Assembly: GCF_003586445.1 (NCBI RefSeq)
Contig: NZ_CP030028.1
Coordinates: 510,501-574,500 of the forward strand
Length of the DNA: 64,000 nucleotides
Source of the DNA: Bacillus sp. Y1
GTDB taxonomy: Bacteria; Bacillota; Bacilli; Bacillales; Cytobacillaceae
Direction: 5' to 3'
Below the pieces are notes generated by a model. The model worked only from the letters and a program-made list of their open reading frames with translations, was not told the origin of the DNA and made no database searches. The number at the start of each line of letters is the position of its first letter. Within the stretch, counting starts at the first letter, position 1. The translations under genes were made by a program, and so were the position numbers. Of this stretch, positions 9,757-17,744 are shown piece by piece.

Positions 9757-10152
9757 ATGAGAGTGGGACAAATTAAAATTTACGGTGTAAAAGAAAGATT
9801 ACATCCAATTAAGGAAACATTATCGAATGTTATTCATTCGTGTATGGTAGAAGCACTTGAGCTTCCTTCGGATAAGAAATTTCACCGTTTTTTTCCTATG
9901 GACAAAGAAGATTTTTATTTTTCAAACGGAAGAACGGATGCATATACCATAATTGAGGTTAGTATGTTTGAGGGGCGAACGATAGAAGCTAAAAAACAGC
10001 TGATCAATCTGCTTTTTGAACGCATAAACAGCCAATTGAATATCTCCCCTCAAGATGTCGAGATAACCATTTTTGAAACACCGAAACATAACTGGGGAAT
10101 AAGAGGACTACCTGGCGATGAGTTAGCGTTAAATTATAAAGTGAATGTATGA
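9757..10152 (+). CDS. Tautomerase-family protein (MIF-like fold)
   Basis: 131 aa. The beta-alpha-beta pattern with IKIYGVKERLHPIKETLSNV, IIEVSMFEGRT and VEITIFETPKHNWGIRG resembles the Tautomerase_2 family common in bacilli. Those enzymes use an N-terminal proline after Met removal. Here the start region reads M-R-V-G-Q, and the alternative GTG at 9763 would give M-G-Q, so no Pro1 is available. It may therefore be a non-classical or inactive relative. AAAGGTG precedes ATG 9757 closely. A terminator follows directly. Confidence 0.78.
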   Translation: MRVGQIKIYGVKERLHPIKETLSNVIHSCMVEALELPSDKKFHRFFPMDKEDFYFSNGRTDAYTIIEVSMFEGRTIEAKKQLINLLFERINSQLNISPQDVEITIFETPKHNWGIRGLPGDELALNYKVNV

Positions 10153-10159
10153 GGAGAAG

Positions 10160-10190
10160 AAAGTGGTCTATAATGGACCACTTTTTCTTG
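10160..10190 (+). terminator. Terminator after the tautomerase-like gene
   Basis: Stem AAGTGGTC (10161-10168) / GACCACTT (10176-10183), loop TATAATG, followed by a T-rich tract. Confidence 0.85.
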
Positions 10191-10316
10191 TCCGATAAAC
10201 CGAAGCAGTTGGTTGAGAAGGAATCTTAAAGGTCTAACTGGATATTTTATGAAACCTGTAGTTTAAGATCAACGTAAATAAGGTGAAGAAGAATTAAACA
10301 AAGTGAGGTGTTACCG

Positions 10317-11072
10317 TTGAAAATTGATATATATAAAATGGAAACATCAAAAGGGAAGTTACAATATAATATCAGTGGGGGCGGAAAACCAAATATCGTT
10401 TTGATTAACGGCGGATCAGGACCAATAGAAGGTTGGATGAAAATAATACCAAAAATTTCAGAATTAGTATCAGTATTTTCCTACAATCGATTTGGTGTTG
10501 CTGGTAGCGATAAACCGAAAGAACCTCAAGATGGATTAACAATTGTTAGAACTCTACATGAGGCATTAACAATGGCGGGATTTGAACCTCCATTTTTACT
10601 AGTTGGTCATTCGCTAGGTGGGTTATATGCAAATCTGTATGCTCGACTCTATCCAAACGAAACAGCTGGTATTATCTTTTTAGAATCTAGTCATCCAAAA
10701 GATTTAACCCTTAATGAATATCAAAGTAGAACAGTAAAAGCAATTAATAAGGTATTAACAATGTTTGATTCCTTGTCTTCCCATAAACAATTCAATGAAG
10801 TTAATTTTGTCAAAGAAACTGCGAATCAAATTCATCAATTAGACACGTTTCCTGAAATACCTGTATATGTAATTACAGGTGGACAAGAAAATCGAATGAT
10901 GCCAGAGGAAGTTAGAAAAAAGCGATTAAAACATCAATTAGAATTACTTTCGTTGTCACATGACAGCAAACATATTGTTGCAGAGAAAAGTGGACATTTT
11001 CCTCAATTATCAGAGCCAAATGTAGTCATTGATACTATTACTGATTGTATAAAGCAAATAAATAACCGATAA
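10317..11072 (+). CDS. Alpha/beta hydrolase
   Basis: 251 aa from TTG 10317, chosen because GTGAGGTG (10303-10310) is at the right distance; the in-frame GTG at 10308 lies inside that site. The nucleophile elbow is GHSLGG (about residues 99-104). An oxyanion-loop segment NGGSGP lies near residue 36, and the catalytic His is in SGHFPQLSEP near the C-terminus. The acid residue is likely in the strand VYVITGGQENRM. Cytoplasmic and of unknown substrate. The gene stands alone. Confidence 0.85.
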   Translation: MKIDIYKMETSKGKLQYNISGGGKPNIVLINGGSGPIEGWMKIIPKISELVSVFSYNRFGVAGSDKPKEPQDGLTIVRTLHEALTMAGFEPPFLLVGHSLGGLYANLYARLYPNETAGIIFLESSHPKDLTLNEYQSRTVKAINKVLTMFDSLSSHKQFNEVNFVKETANQIHQLDTFPEIPVYVITGGQENRMMPEEVRKKRLKHQLELLSLSHDSKHIVAEKSGHFPQLSEPNVVIDTITDCIKQINNR

Positions 11073-11142
11073 ATAATTAATGGGCAGTTGTGGAAAATAT
11101 CTCTGTTTCTAGAATTCTCAAAAGAGTGTGAAGTGTGACACT

Positions 11143-11172
11143 GCGATTTTCCATAAGGGTGATCGCTTTTTC
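11143..11172 (+). terminator. Probable terminator of the alpha/beta hydrolase gene
   Basis: GCGAT (11143-11147) pairs with ATCGC (11162-11166), with further weak pairs inside, followed by TTTTTC. Weaker than the other terminators in the window. Confidence 0.6.
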
Positions 11173-11227
11173 TTACTCTAGAAAAGGGGCAGGATTATTA
11201 AACAAATAATTAAAAAAGAGGGATTAT

Positions 11228-11710
11228 GTGAAAAGCTATTATGCTATATTCTTTTGCTTAGCAATTACATTACATAATTTAGAAGAAGCCTTATGGTTAC
11301 CTAAATGGTCTCAGCTTGATTCATCCTTTCAAAATACAGTAACACCCAATGAATTTCATTTTGCAGTGTTGATTATTACTGCACTTGCATATTTAGTAGC
11401 ATTTCTGTATATAAACTTTTCAGAATCAAATATCATTAAGTGGGCATTTATTGGCTTTATAGGCTCTATGATTTTTAATGCAATTTTTCCGCATCTAATA
11501 GCTACTTTATTAATGAAAACATACGCACCTGGTTTAGCTACAGCTCTACTATTAAATATACCAATCAACACCGTTATACTATTTAAATTACATGATTTAA
11601 AATTGGTTACTCTAAAAGAAATAGTTTTATCAACAGCTGTAATTGGAATAATTTTATTAGCTATGATTCCTCTTTTGTTTATGTTCGGAGGAAATTTACT
11701 AAATTATTAA
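11228..11710 (+). CDS. HXXEE domain membrane protein
   Basis: 160 aa from GTG 11228, with AGAGGGA 6-12 bases upstream. The N-terminal motif HNLEE (residues 17-21), a central HFAV near residue 43 and FPHLIATLL near residue 88 match the HXXEE family of small polytopic membrane proteins. Four to five helices are predicted. Conserved His and Glu residues in membrane segments suggest metal binding or catalysis, but the family has no established function. Isolated gene. Confidence 0.82.
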   Translation: MKSYYAIFFCLAITLHNLEEALWLPKWSQLDSSFQNTVTPNEFHFAVLIITALAYLVAFLYINFSESNIIKWAFIGFIGSMIFNAIFPHLIATLLMKTYAPGLATALLLNIPINTVILFKLHDLKLVTLKEIVLSTAVIGIILLAMIPLLFMFGGNLLNY

Positions 11711-11870
11711 TCGAATGACACCTTTAATGGGGAGAGATCACTTTATTATACTAAAGTAGGTTAGTGTAGAATACTAGTCAGGCATAGGGATGAGTTCTTC
11801 CCTCTTCCTGACCAACCGAAATAATAGACTGCCGACAAACTTAAAACACATAGGTTTGTCGACACCTTAA

Positions 11871-11892
11871 GCAGCCAAGGCTGCTATTTTTT
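11871..11892 (+). terminator. Terminator between convergent genes
   Basis: GCAGCC / GGCTGC stem with an AA loop, followed by TATTTTTT on the plus strand. It overlaps the last codons of the minus-strand ECF gene. A weaker repeat GACAAAC / GTTTGTC (11834-11860) lies just before it and may help end transcription in both directions. Confidence 0.65.
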
Positions 11893-12471
11893 CCTCCACC
11901 TTAATAACGGCTTTGAAATAATCGGCGTCAACACACCTGAAAGAATCGCTTCAGTAATACCATTAGTGGCTACAATGCTCAGCAGCGCAGGCAAGAGCTG
12001 CTCCATATCCAACTTCAAAAAGTTCGCATACGGCTCCCCATAAAATAAATAAATGAATCCAAGCACTAAAACCGTATTTGTTAAAGATCCCAGCACACCG
12101 GCAACACTCATTCTTACTGTTTCATTGAGCTTCCCGCTGAGTAATCTATGGAACACATATGCAGCAACCACACCAATTAAAATCCGAGGCAAAACGGATA
12201 CAAGCGGATTCGTGAAAACAATTGGTGCAATTACGCTTGTCGGGGCGACAAATGCCCTGATGAACGTGATAATTCCCCAAATCCCGCCTACAAGGGCTCC
12301 TTCCTTCGTTCCGAGGACAATTGCTGCGATAATGACCGTTACCTGAATAAACGTCAAGCTAAGCGGTCCAATCGGGATATATCCTAAAAAAGGGATGGTC
12401 GTTTGAATAATGATAATGGCAGAAAGCATCCCTAATAGGACCATTCGGAATGTCTTGTTTTTTTTGTTCAT
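11884..12471 (-). CDS. ECF transporter S component
   Basis: 195 aa hydrophobic protein with five to six helices. It is the substrate-binding membrane subunit of energy-coupling-factor vitamin importers. The pattern PIGPLSLTFIQVTVIIAAIV (about 31-50), followed by a Gly-rich helix GALVGGIWGII, is typical of group II S components, most like the pantothenate-type (PanT-like) subfamily. The EcfAAT module is not in the window, as expected for shared modules. AGGAG precedes the ATG by 7 bases. No thiamine, FMN or other riboswitch is visible upstream, so the ligand cannot be fixed. Confidence 0.85.
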   Translation of the reverse strand: MNKKNKTFRMVLLGMLSAIIIIQTTIPFLGYIPIGPLSLTFIQVTVIIAAIVLGTKEGALVGGIWGIITFIRAFVAPTSVIAPIVFTNPLVSVLPRILIGVVAAYVFHRLLSGKLNETVRMSVAGVLGSLTNTVLVLGFIYLFYGEPYANFLKLDMEQLLPALLSIVATNGITEAILSGVLTPIISKPLLRWRKK

Positions 12472-12604
12472 GAATAAACTCCTCTTAAAAATAATATACT
12501 CTTCGTTTTCATTCTACACAAAAGAGACAATAGGGGGACAGGCTAAAGAGCGTTTTTTTTCTAGATGAGGCCAGTTTTGCTTTTTTATATGCCAATTCTG
12601 ATGT

Positions 12605-12636
12605 CAAAATGACAGTCATTTTGGTGCATTTTTTTT
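12605..12636 (+). other. Palindrome with T-run in the divergent ECF / AraC interval
   Basis: CAAAATGAC (12605-12613), one central A, and GTCATTTTG (12615-12623) form a perfect 19-base odd palindrome. It is followed by GTGCA and eight T (12629-12636). It looks like an attenuator or a bifunctional operator upstream of the AraC gene, or an operator for the divergent ECF gene. No plus-strand gene ends here, so a simple terminator role is unlikely. Confidence 0.4.
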
Positions 12637-12730
12637 AGTAAAGCACCTCAAAACGGAACCCTTTATGTTTATCCCTGCAAGCTTTTATATTACACTAAAG
12701 ACAACACAATTAACGTTCATGAGGTGTAAT

Positions 12731-13699
12731 ATGGGAAATGATCTTCTTGCAACCTTGATGGAAATAACAGAAGAAGAACAGATGATTCTCGAGCAAAGTA
12801 GTGAAATAAAAAAGGACCTTTATACAAATCAAACGTCTTTTATTATTGAAAGCGAAAAGTTCTTGAATCAAAACGAGATGATTATGCTTAGAAAGCATAC
12901 ACGATTTATTGATTTTCCCAAGCATCGTCACAATTATATCGAAATTAATTATGTGTTTCATGGTGAGTTAAAACAGAAGGTTGGAACGGAGAATGTCCAC
13001 TTAAAGCAGGGCGAGCTTTTATTTTTGAATCAGCATATTGAACACGAAATTGAAGCTTGTGCAAAAGAGGATATTATCATTAATTTTATTATTCAGCCAA
13101 AATTCTTTGATTTCATTTTTTCCTATTTATCCTCAACCAATTTAATGAGTAACTTCATCATAAACAGTCTCTATAATCACACGCAGAATGGACAATACTT
13201 GTACTTTGCTGTTACACATGTGGAGGCCATTCAAGAGTTAATTAAGAAAATGATGGATGAAATTATGGTACCATCGTTATTTTCAGAGTCTACTTTGAAG
13301 CTTTATATGGGGCTTTTAATGATAGAGCTTTTAAAGAACACGGATAAATTAAAGCAAAATGAACTAAGCACGGAACATCACTATATCCTTGTCGAGACGA
13401 TGAAGTATATTGATGAGCACTATCAAAATGCTTCTCTTTATGAGTTGGCTGAGCAATTGAATCAGCCACACTACGCGGTCAGTAAGCAAATTAAGCAAGC
13501 GACGAAATATACTTTTAAGGAGCTTTTACAAGAAAAAAGACTTACGAAAGCAAAAGAGTTTCTAGAAAGAACCGAAATGCCCATTACAAAAATCATTGAT
13601 GAAGTTGGCTACGATAATATGAGCTACTTCTACCGGATATTTAAAAGCAAATACGGAAAAACTCCAAAGGAATATCGAGTGGAGCTGAAAGGCAGGTGA
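12731..13699 (+). CDS. AraC-family transcriptional regulator with cupin sensor domain
   Basis: 322 aa from ATG 12731, with GAGGTG just upstream; upstream in-frame ATGs at 12665 and 12719 lack sites. A cupin-like ligand domain (KHRHNYIEINYVFHGELKQK, about residues 58-77) precedes two C-terminal helix-turn-helix units (LYELAEQLNQPHYAVSKQIK and PITKIIDEVGYDNMSYFYRI). Sugar-responsive regulators often have this layout. It lies between the rhamnoside operon and rhaBA and could act on either, but no operator was identified. A 20-bp tandem array begins 70 bases after its stop. Confidence 0.9.
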   Translation: MGNDLLATLMEITEEEQMILEQSSEIKKDLYTNQTSFIIESEKFLNQNEMIMLRKHTRFIDFPKHRHNYIEINYVFHGELKQKVGTENVHLKQGELLFLNQHIEHEIEACAKEDIIINFIIQPKFFDFIFSYLSSTNLMSNFIINSLYNHTQNGQYLYFAVTHVEAIQELIKKMMDEIMVPSLFSESTLKLYMGLLMIELLKNTDKLKQNELSTEHHYILVETMKYIDEHYQNASLYELAEQLNQPHYAVSKQIKQATKYTFKELLQEKRLTKAKEFLERTEMPITKIIDEVGYDNMSYFYRIFKSKYGKTPKEYRVELKGR

Positions 13700-13770
13700 A
13701 CTTTGTGTTCAGCTGTTTTTTATTGGATTTTGGAGATTGAGGACAAACTTTTAGGCCATAAAAAGTCGAG

Positions 13771-14150
13771 ATCGCAAATAAACTTTAGGAATAGCAAATA
13801 AGGATGATGAATAGCAAATAAAAATTCAGGATCGCAAATAAATTTGTAGGATCGCAAATAAAAATTCAGGATCGCAAATAAATTTGTAGGATCGCAAATA
13901 AAAATTCAGGATCGCAAATAAATTTGTAGGATCGCAAATAAAAATTCAGAATCGCAAATAAATTTGTAGGATCGCAAATAAAAATTCAGGATCGCAAATA
14001 AATTTGTAGGATCGCAAATAAAAATTCAGGATCGCAAATAAATTTGTAGGATCGCAAATAAAAATTCAGGATCGCAAATAAATTTCTAGAATCGCAAATA
14101 AAATCTGGGAATCGCAAATATATCCTAGAAATAGCAAATAAACACCGGAA
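13771..14150 (+). repeat. 20-bp tandem repeat array, 19 units
   Basis: Nineteen units in strict 20-base register, each starting with ATCGCAAATA (ATAGCAAATA in units 2, 3 and 19). From 13811 to 14090 the second half alternates without exception between AAAATTCAGG-type and AATTTGTAGG-type, giving a 40-base super-repeat (14 units). Alternate units contain the inverted repeat CAAAT-AA-ATTTG. Units at both ends are degenerate. The 20-base period is not a multiple of three and stops occur in all frames, so it is not coding. No element of this type is known to me. An iteron-like protein-binding array is possible. Confidence 0.95.
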
Positions 14151-14217
14151 AAATAGCTAGAAGGGTAACCATATTATTCAAATTTGTTTTTCTAGTACTC
14201 TAGAGCAACAAAAAAGC

Positions 14218-14258
14218 ACTGACCGAATGGAATTTCGGCCAGTTTTTTATTTTTTTCA
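14218..14258 (+). terminator. Terminator-like hairpin after the tandem array
   Basis: ACTG-A-CCGAA pairs with TTCGG-C-CAGT (one mismatch) around 14218-14243, followed by T-rich sequence to 14258. No gene precedes it closely, so it would end transcripts running through the repeat array from the AraC gene. Confidence 0.7.
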
Positions 14259-14360
14259 TGAAAAATTGGCCTTTCTATTCAATTTAAGCTTATGCCTGTC
14301 GCCTCTGACCAAGCTGCCTAAGCTTTTCTCTGTCCAGCATGGCACGAAGGGATGAGCGAG

Positions 14361-14509
14361 CTTATGACATGAAAGTCGTGAAAAATAGAAGCATACGCGT
14401 CATAAGAAAAGGTTTTTGACGTGAGAGCTGGGCAAAACAGAGGCATACGCGTCATAAGAAAAAGTTTATGACGTGAGAGCTAGAAAAACATAAGCGTACA
14501 CGTCATAAG
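14361..14509 (+). repeat. Three 52-bp hairpin-forming tandem repeats
   Basis: Three units whose TGAC cores start at 14365, 14417 and 14469 (period exactly 52). Each opens with a TTATGACGTG-like arm and closes with the complementary arm CGCGTCATAA, so each unit can fold alone. The middles (AGAGCT, A-rich, GCATACG) are conserved between units 2 and 3. No coding potential. Confidence 0.8.
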
Positions 14510-14552
14510 ACTTTTTCGTGGAGTCCAGTCCATACGTCGCTAAACAGAAAAT

Positions 14553-14800
14553 TCCGCTTTTCCTCTGTCCAGCTCCGCCTCCTTGACCCTCGAGGTCATA
14601 AGTCGATCCCTTTTGGAAAGCAGGCTTTCCGTCAGGGCTCGCCTTATGCTTGTCGGGTCAGAACAGTCGGCTCCGCTTTTCTTTGTCCAGCTCCAGCAGC
14701 TAGGGGCTCGGGGTCATAAGCCAACTCGCTCCAGAAGGCAGGCCTTCCTGCGCGATTCGTCTTATGCCTGTCGCCCCTAAGCAAGCTGCCTCCGCTTTTC
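14553..14800 (+). repeat. Two 119-bp structured repeats plus a third partial copy
   Basis: The block TCCGCTTTTC recurs at 14553, 14672 and 14791 (period 119), mostly followed by TGTCCAGCTCC. Each complete unit holds outer arms CATAAG / CTTATG around an inner hairpin: GGAAAGC-AG-GCTTTCC in copy 1 and GAAGGC-AG-GCCTTC in copy 2. A related partial piece lies at 14287-14338. GC-rich compared with its surroundings. Similar GTCCAGCTCC-type intergenic repeats are, from memory, widespread in Bacillaceae. A 65-codon frame through it is a by-product. Confidence 0.8.
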
Positions 14801-14834
14801 TTGCAAATAAGGTCAATAAATTAAATAAATCCCG

Positions 14835-14887
14835 TTATAGGATATTTCTCTAAATCTAGTATGATAGTAGTATCGTAAGCGGTTACA
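14835..14887 (+). promoter_or_regulatory. rhaBA promoter with cre site
   Basis: TATGAT (14860-14865) is a good -10; the -35 is poor (TTATAG at 14835, spacing 19). TCGTAAGCGGTTACA (14873-14887) matches the CcpA consensus WTGNAANCGNWNNCW with one mismatch and sits at about the transcription start, where CcpA would block the polymerase. The rhaB ribosome binding site AAAGGAG follows at once. Confidence 0.75.
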
Positions 14888-14905
14888 CCAAAAGGAGCGT
14901 TGAGG

Positions 14906-16327
14906 ATGAACAAGTACAGTATTGCTGTTGATATTGGTGCTTCAAGTGGAAGATTAATGTTAGGTCATAGAGAAAATGGACATTTACAGTTACGTGAATT
15001 ATATCGATTTGAAAATAAGATTGTGCAAAAAGGGAACTACTTTTGCTGGGAGCTTGATCGACTGTTTGATGAAATCAAAACAGGGTTAAAAAAGTGCCGT
15101 GAACTTGGTATCCAACCAGATAGCATCGGAATCGACACGTGGGCGGTAGATTTTGTCTTACTAGATGAAAATGACCAGCCGCTAACGGAGGCAGTATCCT
15201 ACCGTGATCCACGAACCGATGGCATGATGGAAGAGGTATTCGAGCTCATCTCCAAGGAACGCCTTTACCTTGAAACAGGGATCCAATTTCAAAAGTTCAA
15301 CACGATTTATCAGTTATATTCCTTGAAAAAGAACCATCCCGATATCTTAGCGAAAGCAAAATCCTTTTTAATGATACCGGATTATTTGAACTTTTTACTC
15401 ACAGGAAATAAATCAAATGAATATACAAATGCGACATCCACACAGCTAGTCAATGCTTTTACGAAAAAATGGGACTACGAACTGCTAGATATTTTAGGGA
15501 TTAATAAGGACATGTTCCATGAAATCCAGCTGCCAAAGACGATTCTAGGAAATTTGAAGGAAGAGCTAGTATCAGAACTTGGCTTTGATATGAACGTCAT
15601 TCTCCCTGCCACACATGATACCGGATCGGCGGTGATCTCTGTGCCTGAAGAGGAGAGTACCATTTATATTAGCTCAGGAACATGGTCGTTAATGGGGACG
15701 GAGAATCATTTCCCTATCTGTGTCACAAAAGCGCTAGATTACAATTTTACCAACGAAGGCGGTATCGACTATCGCTTCCGTTTCTTGAAAAATATTATGG
15801 GACTTTGGATGATTCAAGAGGTCAAGCGAAACTACGATCATGAGTACACGTTCGCTAAACTGGTAGAACTGGCGGAAGAGGCAGGAGACTTCCAATCAAT
15901 CGTAAACGTCAACGATGATCGATTCTTAAAGCCAGAAAATATGATTCAAGAAATTATGAACTATTGTATCGAAACGGGACAAAGGGTGCCTAGTAAACCA
16001 GGAGAAGTCGCAAAATGTGTGTATGACAGCTTAGCATCAAGCTACAAAGAAACCATCGGAGAAATTGAAAGCATTTTTGAAAAATCCTTCGACAAGATCA
16101 ATGTGATCGGTGGTGGCTGTCAAAATGAAATGCTGAATCAGCTTGTCGCGGACGTGACGAATAAAGAAGTGCTGGCTGGACCGATCGAAGCAACAGCCAT
16201 TGGTAATATCGTAGCTCAATTGATGGCATTAGGTGAATTTACGGATTTACAGGAAGTACGTTCTGTAATCAAACAATCGTTTGAAGTAAAAAAATACGAA
16301 CCTACTAAATCAGTAGCCAACTCATAA
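14906..16327 (+). CDS. rhaB: Rhamnulokinase
   Basis: 473 aa from ATG 14906 (AAAGGAG upstream; a TTG two codons earlier is less well placed). FGGY-family kinase: N-terminal phosphate loop VDIGASSGRLMLG (residues 7-19), central SSGTWSLMGTE (about 251-261), and C-terminal NVIGGGCQNEMLNQ (about 396-409). These match RhaB in detail, so it should phosphorylate L-rhamnulose to rhamnulose 1-phosphate with ATP. Same operon as rhaA, 18 bases apart. The aldolase gene (rhaD or rhaE) and mutarotase gene rhaM are not in this window, so the pathway must be completed elsewhere. Confidence 0.95.
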   Translation: MNKYSIAVDIGASSGRLMLGHRENGHLQLRELYRFENKIVQKGNYFCWELDRLFDEIKTGLKKCRELGIQPDSIGIDTWAVDFVLLDENDQPLTEAVSYRDPRTDGMMEEVFELISKERLYLETGIQFQKFNTIYQLYSLKKNHPDILAKAKSFLMIPDYLNFLLTGNKSNEYTNATSTQLVNAFTKKWDYELLDILGINKDMFHEIQLPKTILGNLKEELVSELGFDMNVILPATHDTGSAVISVPEEESTIYISSGTWSLMGTENHFPICVTKALDYNFTNEGGIDYRFRFLKNIMGLWMIQEVKRNYDHEYTFAKLVELAEEAGDFQSIVNVNDDRFLKPENMIQEIMNYCIETGQRVPSKPGEVAKCVYDSLASSYKETIGEIESIFEKSFDKINVIGGGCQNEMLNQLVADVTNKEVLAGPIEATAIGNIVAQLMALGEFTDLQEVRSVIKQSFEVKKYEPTKSVANS

Positions 16328-16345
16328 TCGGAAAGGAAGAAAATC

Positions 16346-17599
16346 ATGACTATTAAAGAAAATTTTGAACTAGCGAAGCAAGCATACTCAAAATGGGGAA
16401 TCGATGTTGAAGAGGTATTACAAAAGCTAAAACAAGTGCCTATTTCTATCCACTGCTGGCAAGGCGATGACGTGGGAGGATTTGAAGTAAATCCTAGTGA
16501 GCTATCTGGAGGAATTGATGTAACAGGGAACTACCCTGGAAAGGCAACGACACCGGAGCAATTGCGTAGCGACCTAGAAAAAGCACTGTCACTTATTCCA
16601 GGAAAACATCGTGTAAACCTTCATGCCATTTACGCAGAAACAAACGGGGAAGTAGTAGAACGTGATCAGCTAGAGCCGAAGCATTTTGAAAATTGGGTAG
16701 CTTGGGCGAAGGAACAAGGATTAGGGCTAGATTATAACCCAACCCTTTTCTCCCATCCAAAAGCATCAGATGGATTAACCCTTTCACATCCAGATGAAGA
16801 GATCCGAGAGTTTTGGATTAATCACTGTATCGGAAGTAGAAAAATCGGGGAGTATTTCGGAAAAGAACTAGGAACACCAGCATTAACAAATATTTGGATT
16901 CCAGATGGCTATAAAGACATTCCGAGTGACAGACTGACTCCAAGACAGCGCTTGAAGGATTCTTTAGATAAAATCTTTGCTGTACCAGTGGATGAGTCAT
17001 ACAATCTTGATGCCGTAGAAAGCAAAGTATTTGGAATTGGTTCTGAATCGTATGTGGTCGGTTCTCATGAATTTTACTTGGGATATGCATTAAAGAACGA
17101 TAAAATCTGCTTGCTTGATACAGGGCACTACCATCCAACAGAAACGGTATCCAACAAAATTTCTTCGATGCTTTTATATAGTGACAATTTAGCTCTTCAC
17201 GTATCAAGACCCGTTCGCTGGGATAGTGACCATGTCGTGATTTTAGATGATGAACTAAAAGAAATTGCCCTTGAAATTGTTCGTAACGATGCCCTGAATC
17301 GAGTGATTATTGGACTAGATTTCTTTGATGCAAGTATCAACCGTGTAGCGGCTTGGACAATCGGTACAAGAAATATGGTGAAGGCACTGTTATACGCAAT
17401 GCTTGTACCAAACGAAAAATTAAAACAGCTTCAAGAAGAAGGCAATTTTACCGAAAGATTAGCATTAATGGAGGAATTCAAAACCTATCCGTTCGGAGCG
17501 ATTTGGGATTACTATTGTGAACAAATGGGTGTGCCTGTAAAAGAGGCTTGGTTAGAAGAAGTAAAATCATACGAAAAAGAAGTACTTTCAAAAAGATAA
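16346..17599 (+). CDS. rhaA: L-rhamnose isomerase
   Basis: 417 aa, about the usual RhaA length. The opening [12 protein letters not shown] (about residues 32-43) is a RhaA hallmark. [10 protein letters not shown] (about 256-265) and [10 protein letters not shown] (about 324-333) carry metal-binding Asp and His residues of the TIM barrel. It interconverts L-rhamnose and L-rhamnulose in the cytoplasm with Mn or Zn. GGAAAGG precedes the ATG. It follows rhaB directly and ends at a strong terminator. Confidence 0.95.
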   Translation: MTIKENFELAKQAYSKWGIDVEEVLQKLKQVPISIHCWQGDDVGGFEVNPSELSGGIDVTGNYPGKATTPEQLRSDLEKALSLIPGKHRVNLHAIYAETNGEVVERDQLEPKHFENWVAWAKEQGLGLDYNPTLFSHPKASDGLTLSHPDEEIREFWINHCIGSRKIGEYFGKELGTPALTNIWIPDGYKDIPSDRLTPRQRLKDSLDKIFAVPVDESYNLDAVESKVFGIGSESYVVGSHEFYLGYALKNDKICLLDTGHYHPTETVSNKISSMLLYSDNLALHVSRPVRWDSDHVVILDDELKEIALEIVRNDALNRVIIGLDFFDASINRVAAWTIGTRNMVKALLYAMLVPNEKLKQLQEEGNFTERLALMEEFKTYPFGAIWDYYCEQMGVPVKEAWLEEVKSYEKEVLSKR

Positions 17600-17601
17600 C
17601 A

Positions 17602-17650
17602 AAAAAGATAAGTAGATCTTCCTTTGTGAGGGTCTACTATCTTTTTGTTT
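17602..17650 (+). terminator. Terminator of rhaBA
   Basis: Long stem AAAAGATA-AGTAGATC / GGTCTACT-ATCTTTTT with a 12-base loop, continuing into a T-rich tract. It ends 50 bases downstream of rhaA. Confidence 0.88.
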
Positions 17651-17744
17651 TTCAAAGAATATGCTATAATTTAACATGAAATTAACATAAAAATAAAAGT
17701 AATCAAATATAAATCAACGTTCGATCGGGGAAGGGTGTACGTTT

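Noticed and set aside
13762..14150. CRISPR array
   Set aside because: Units are adjacent 20-mers with two alternating halves, not direct repeats separated by unique spacers, and there are no cas genes.
14583..14780. 65-codon plus-strand frame
   Set aside because: It runs through the 119-bp hairpin repeats, has no ribosome binding site and shows Arg/Ser/Leu-rich low-complexity content typical of a repeat by-product.
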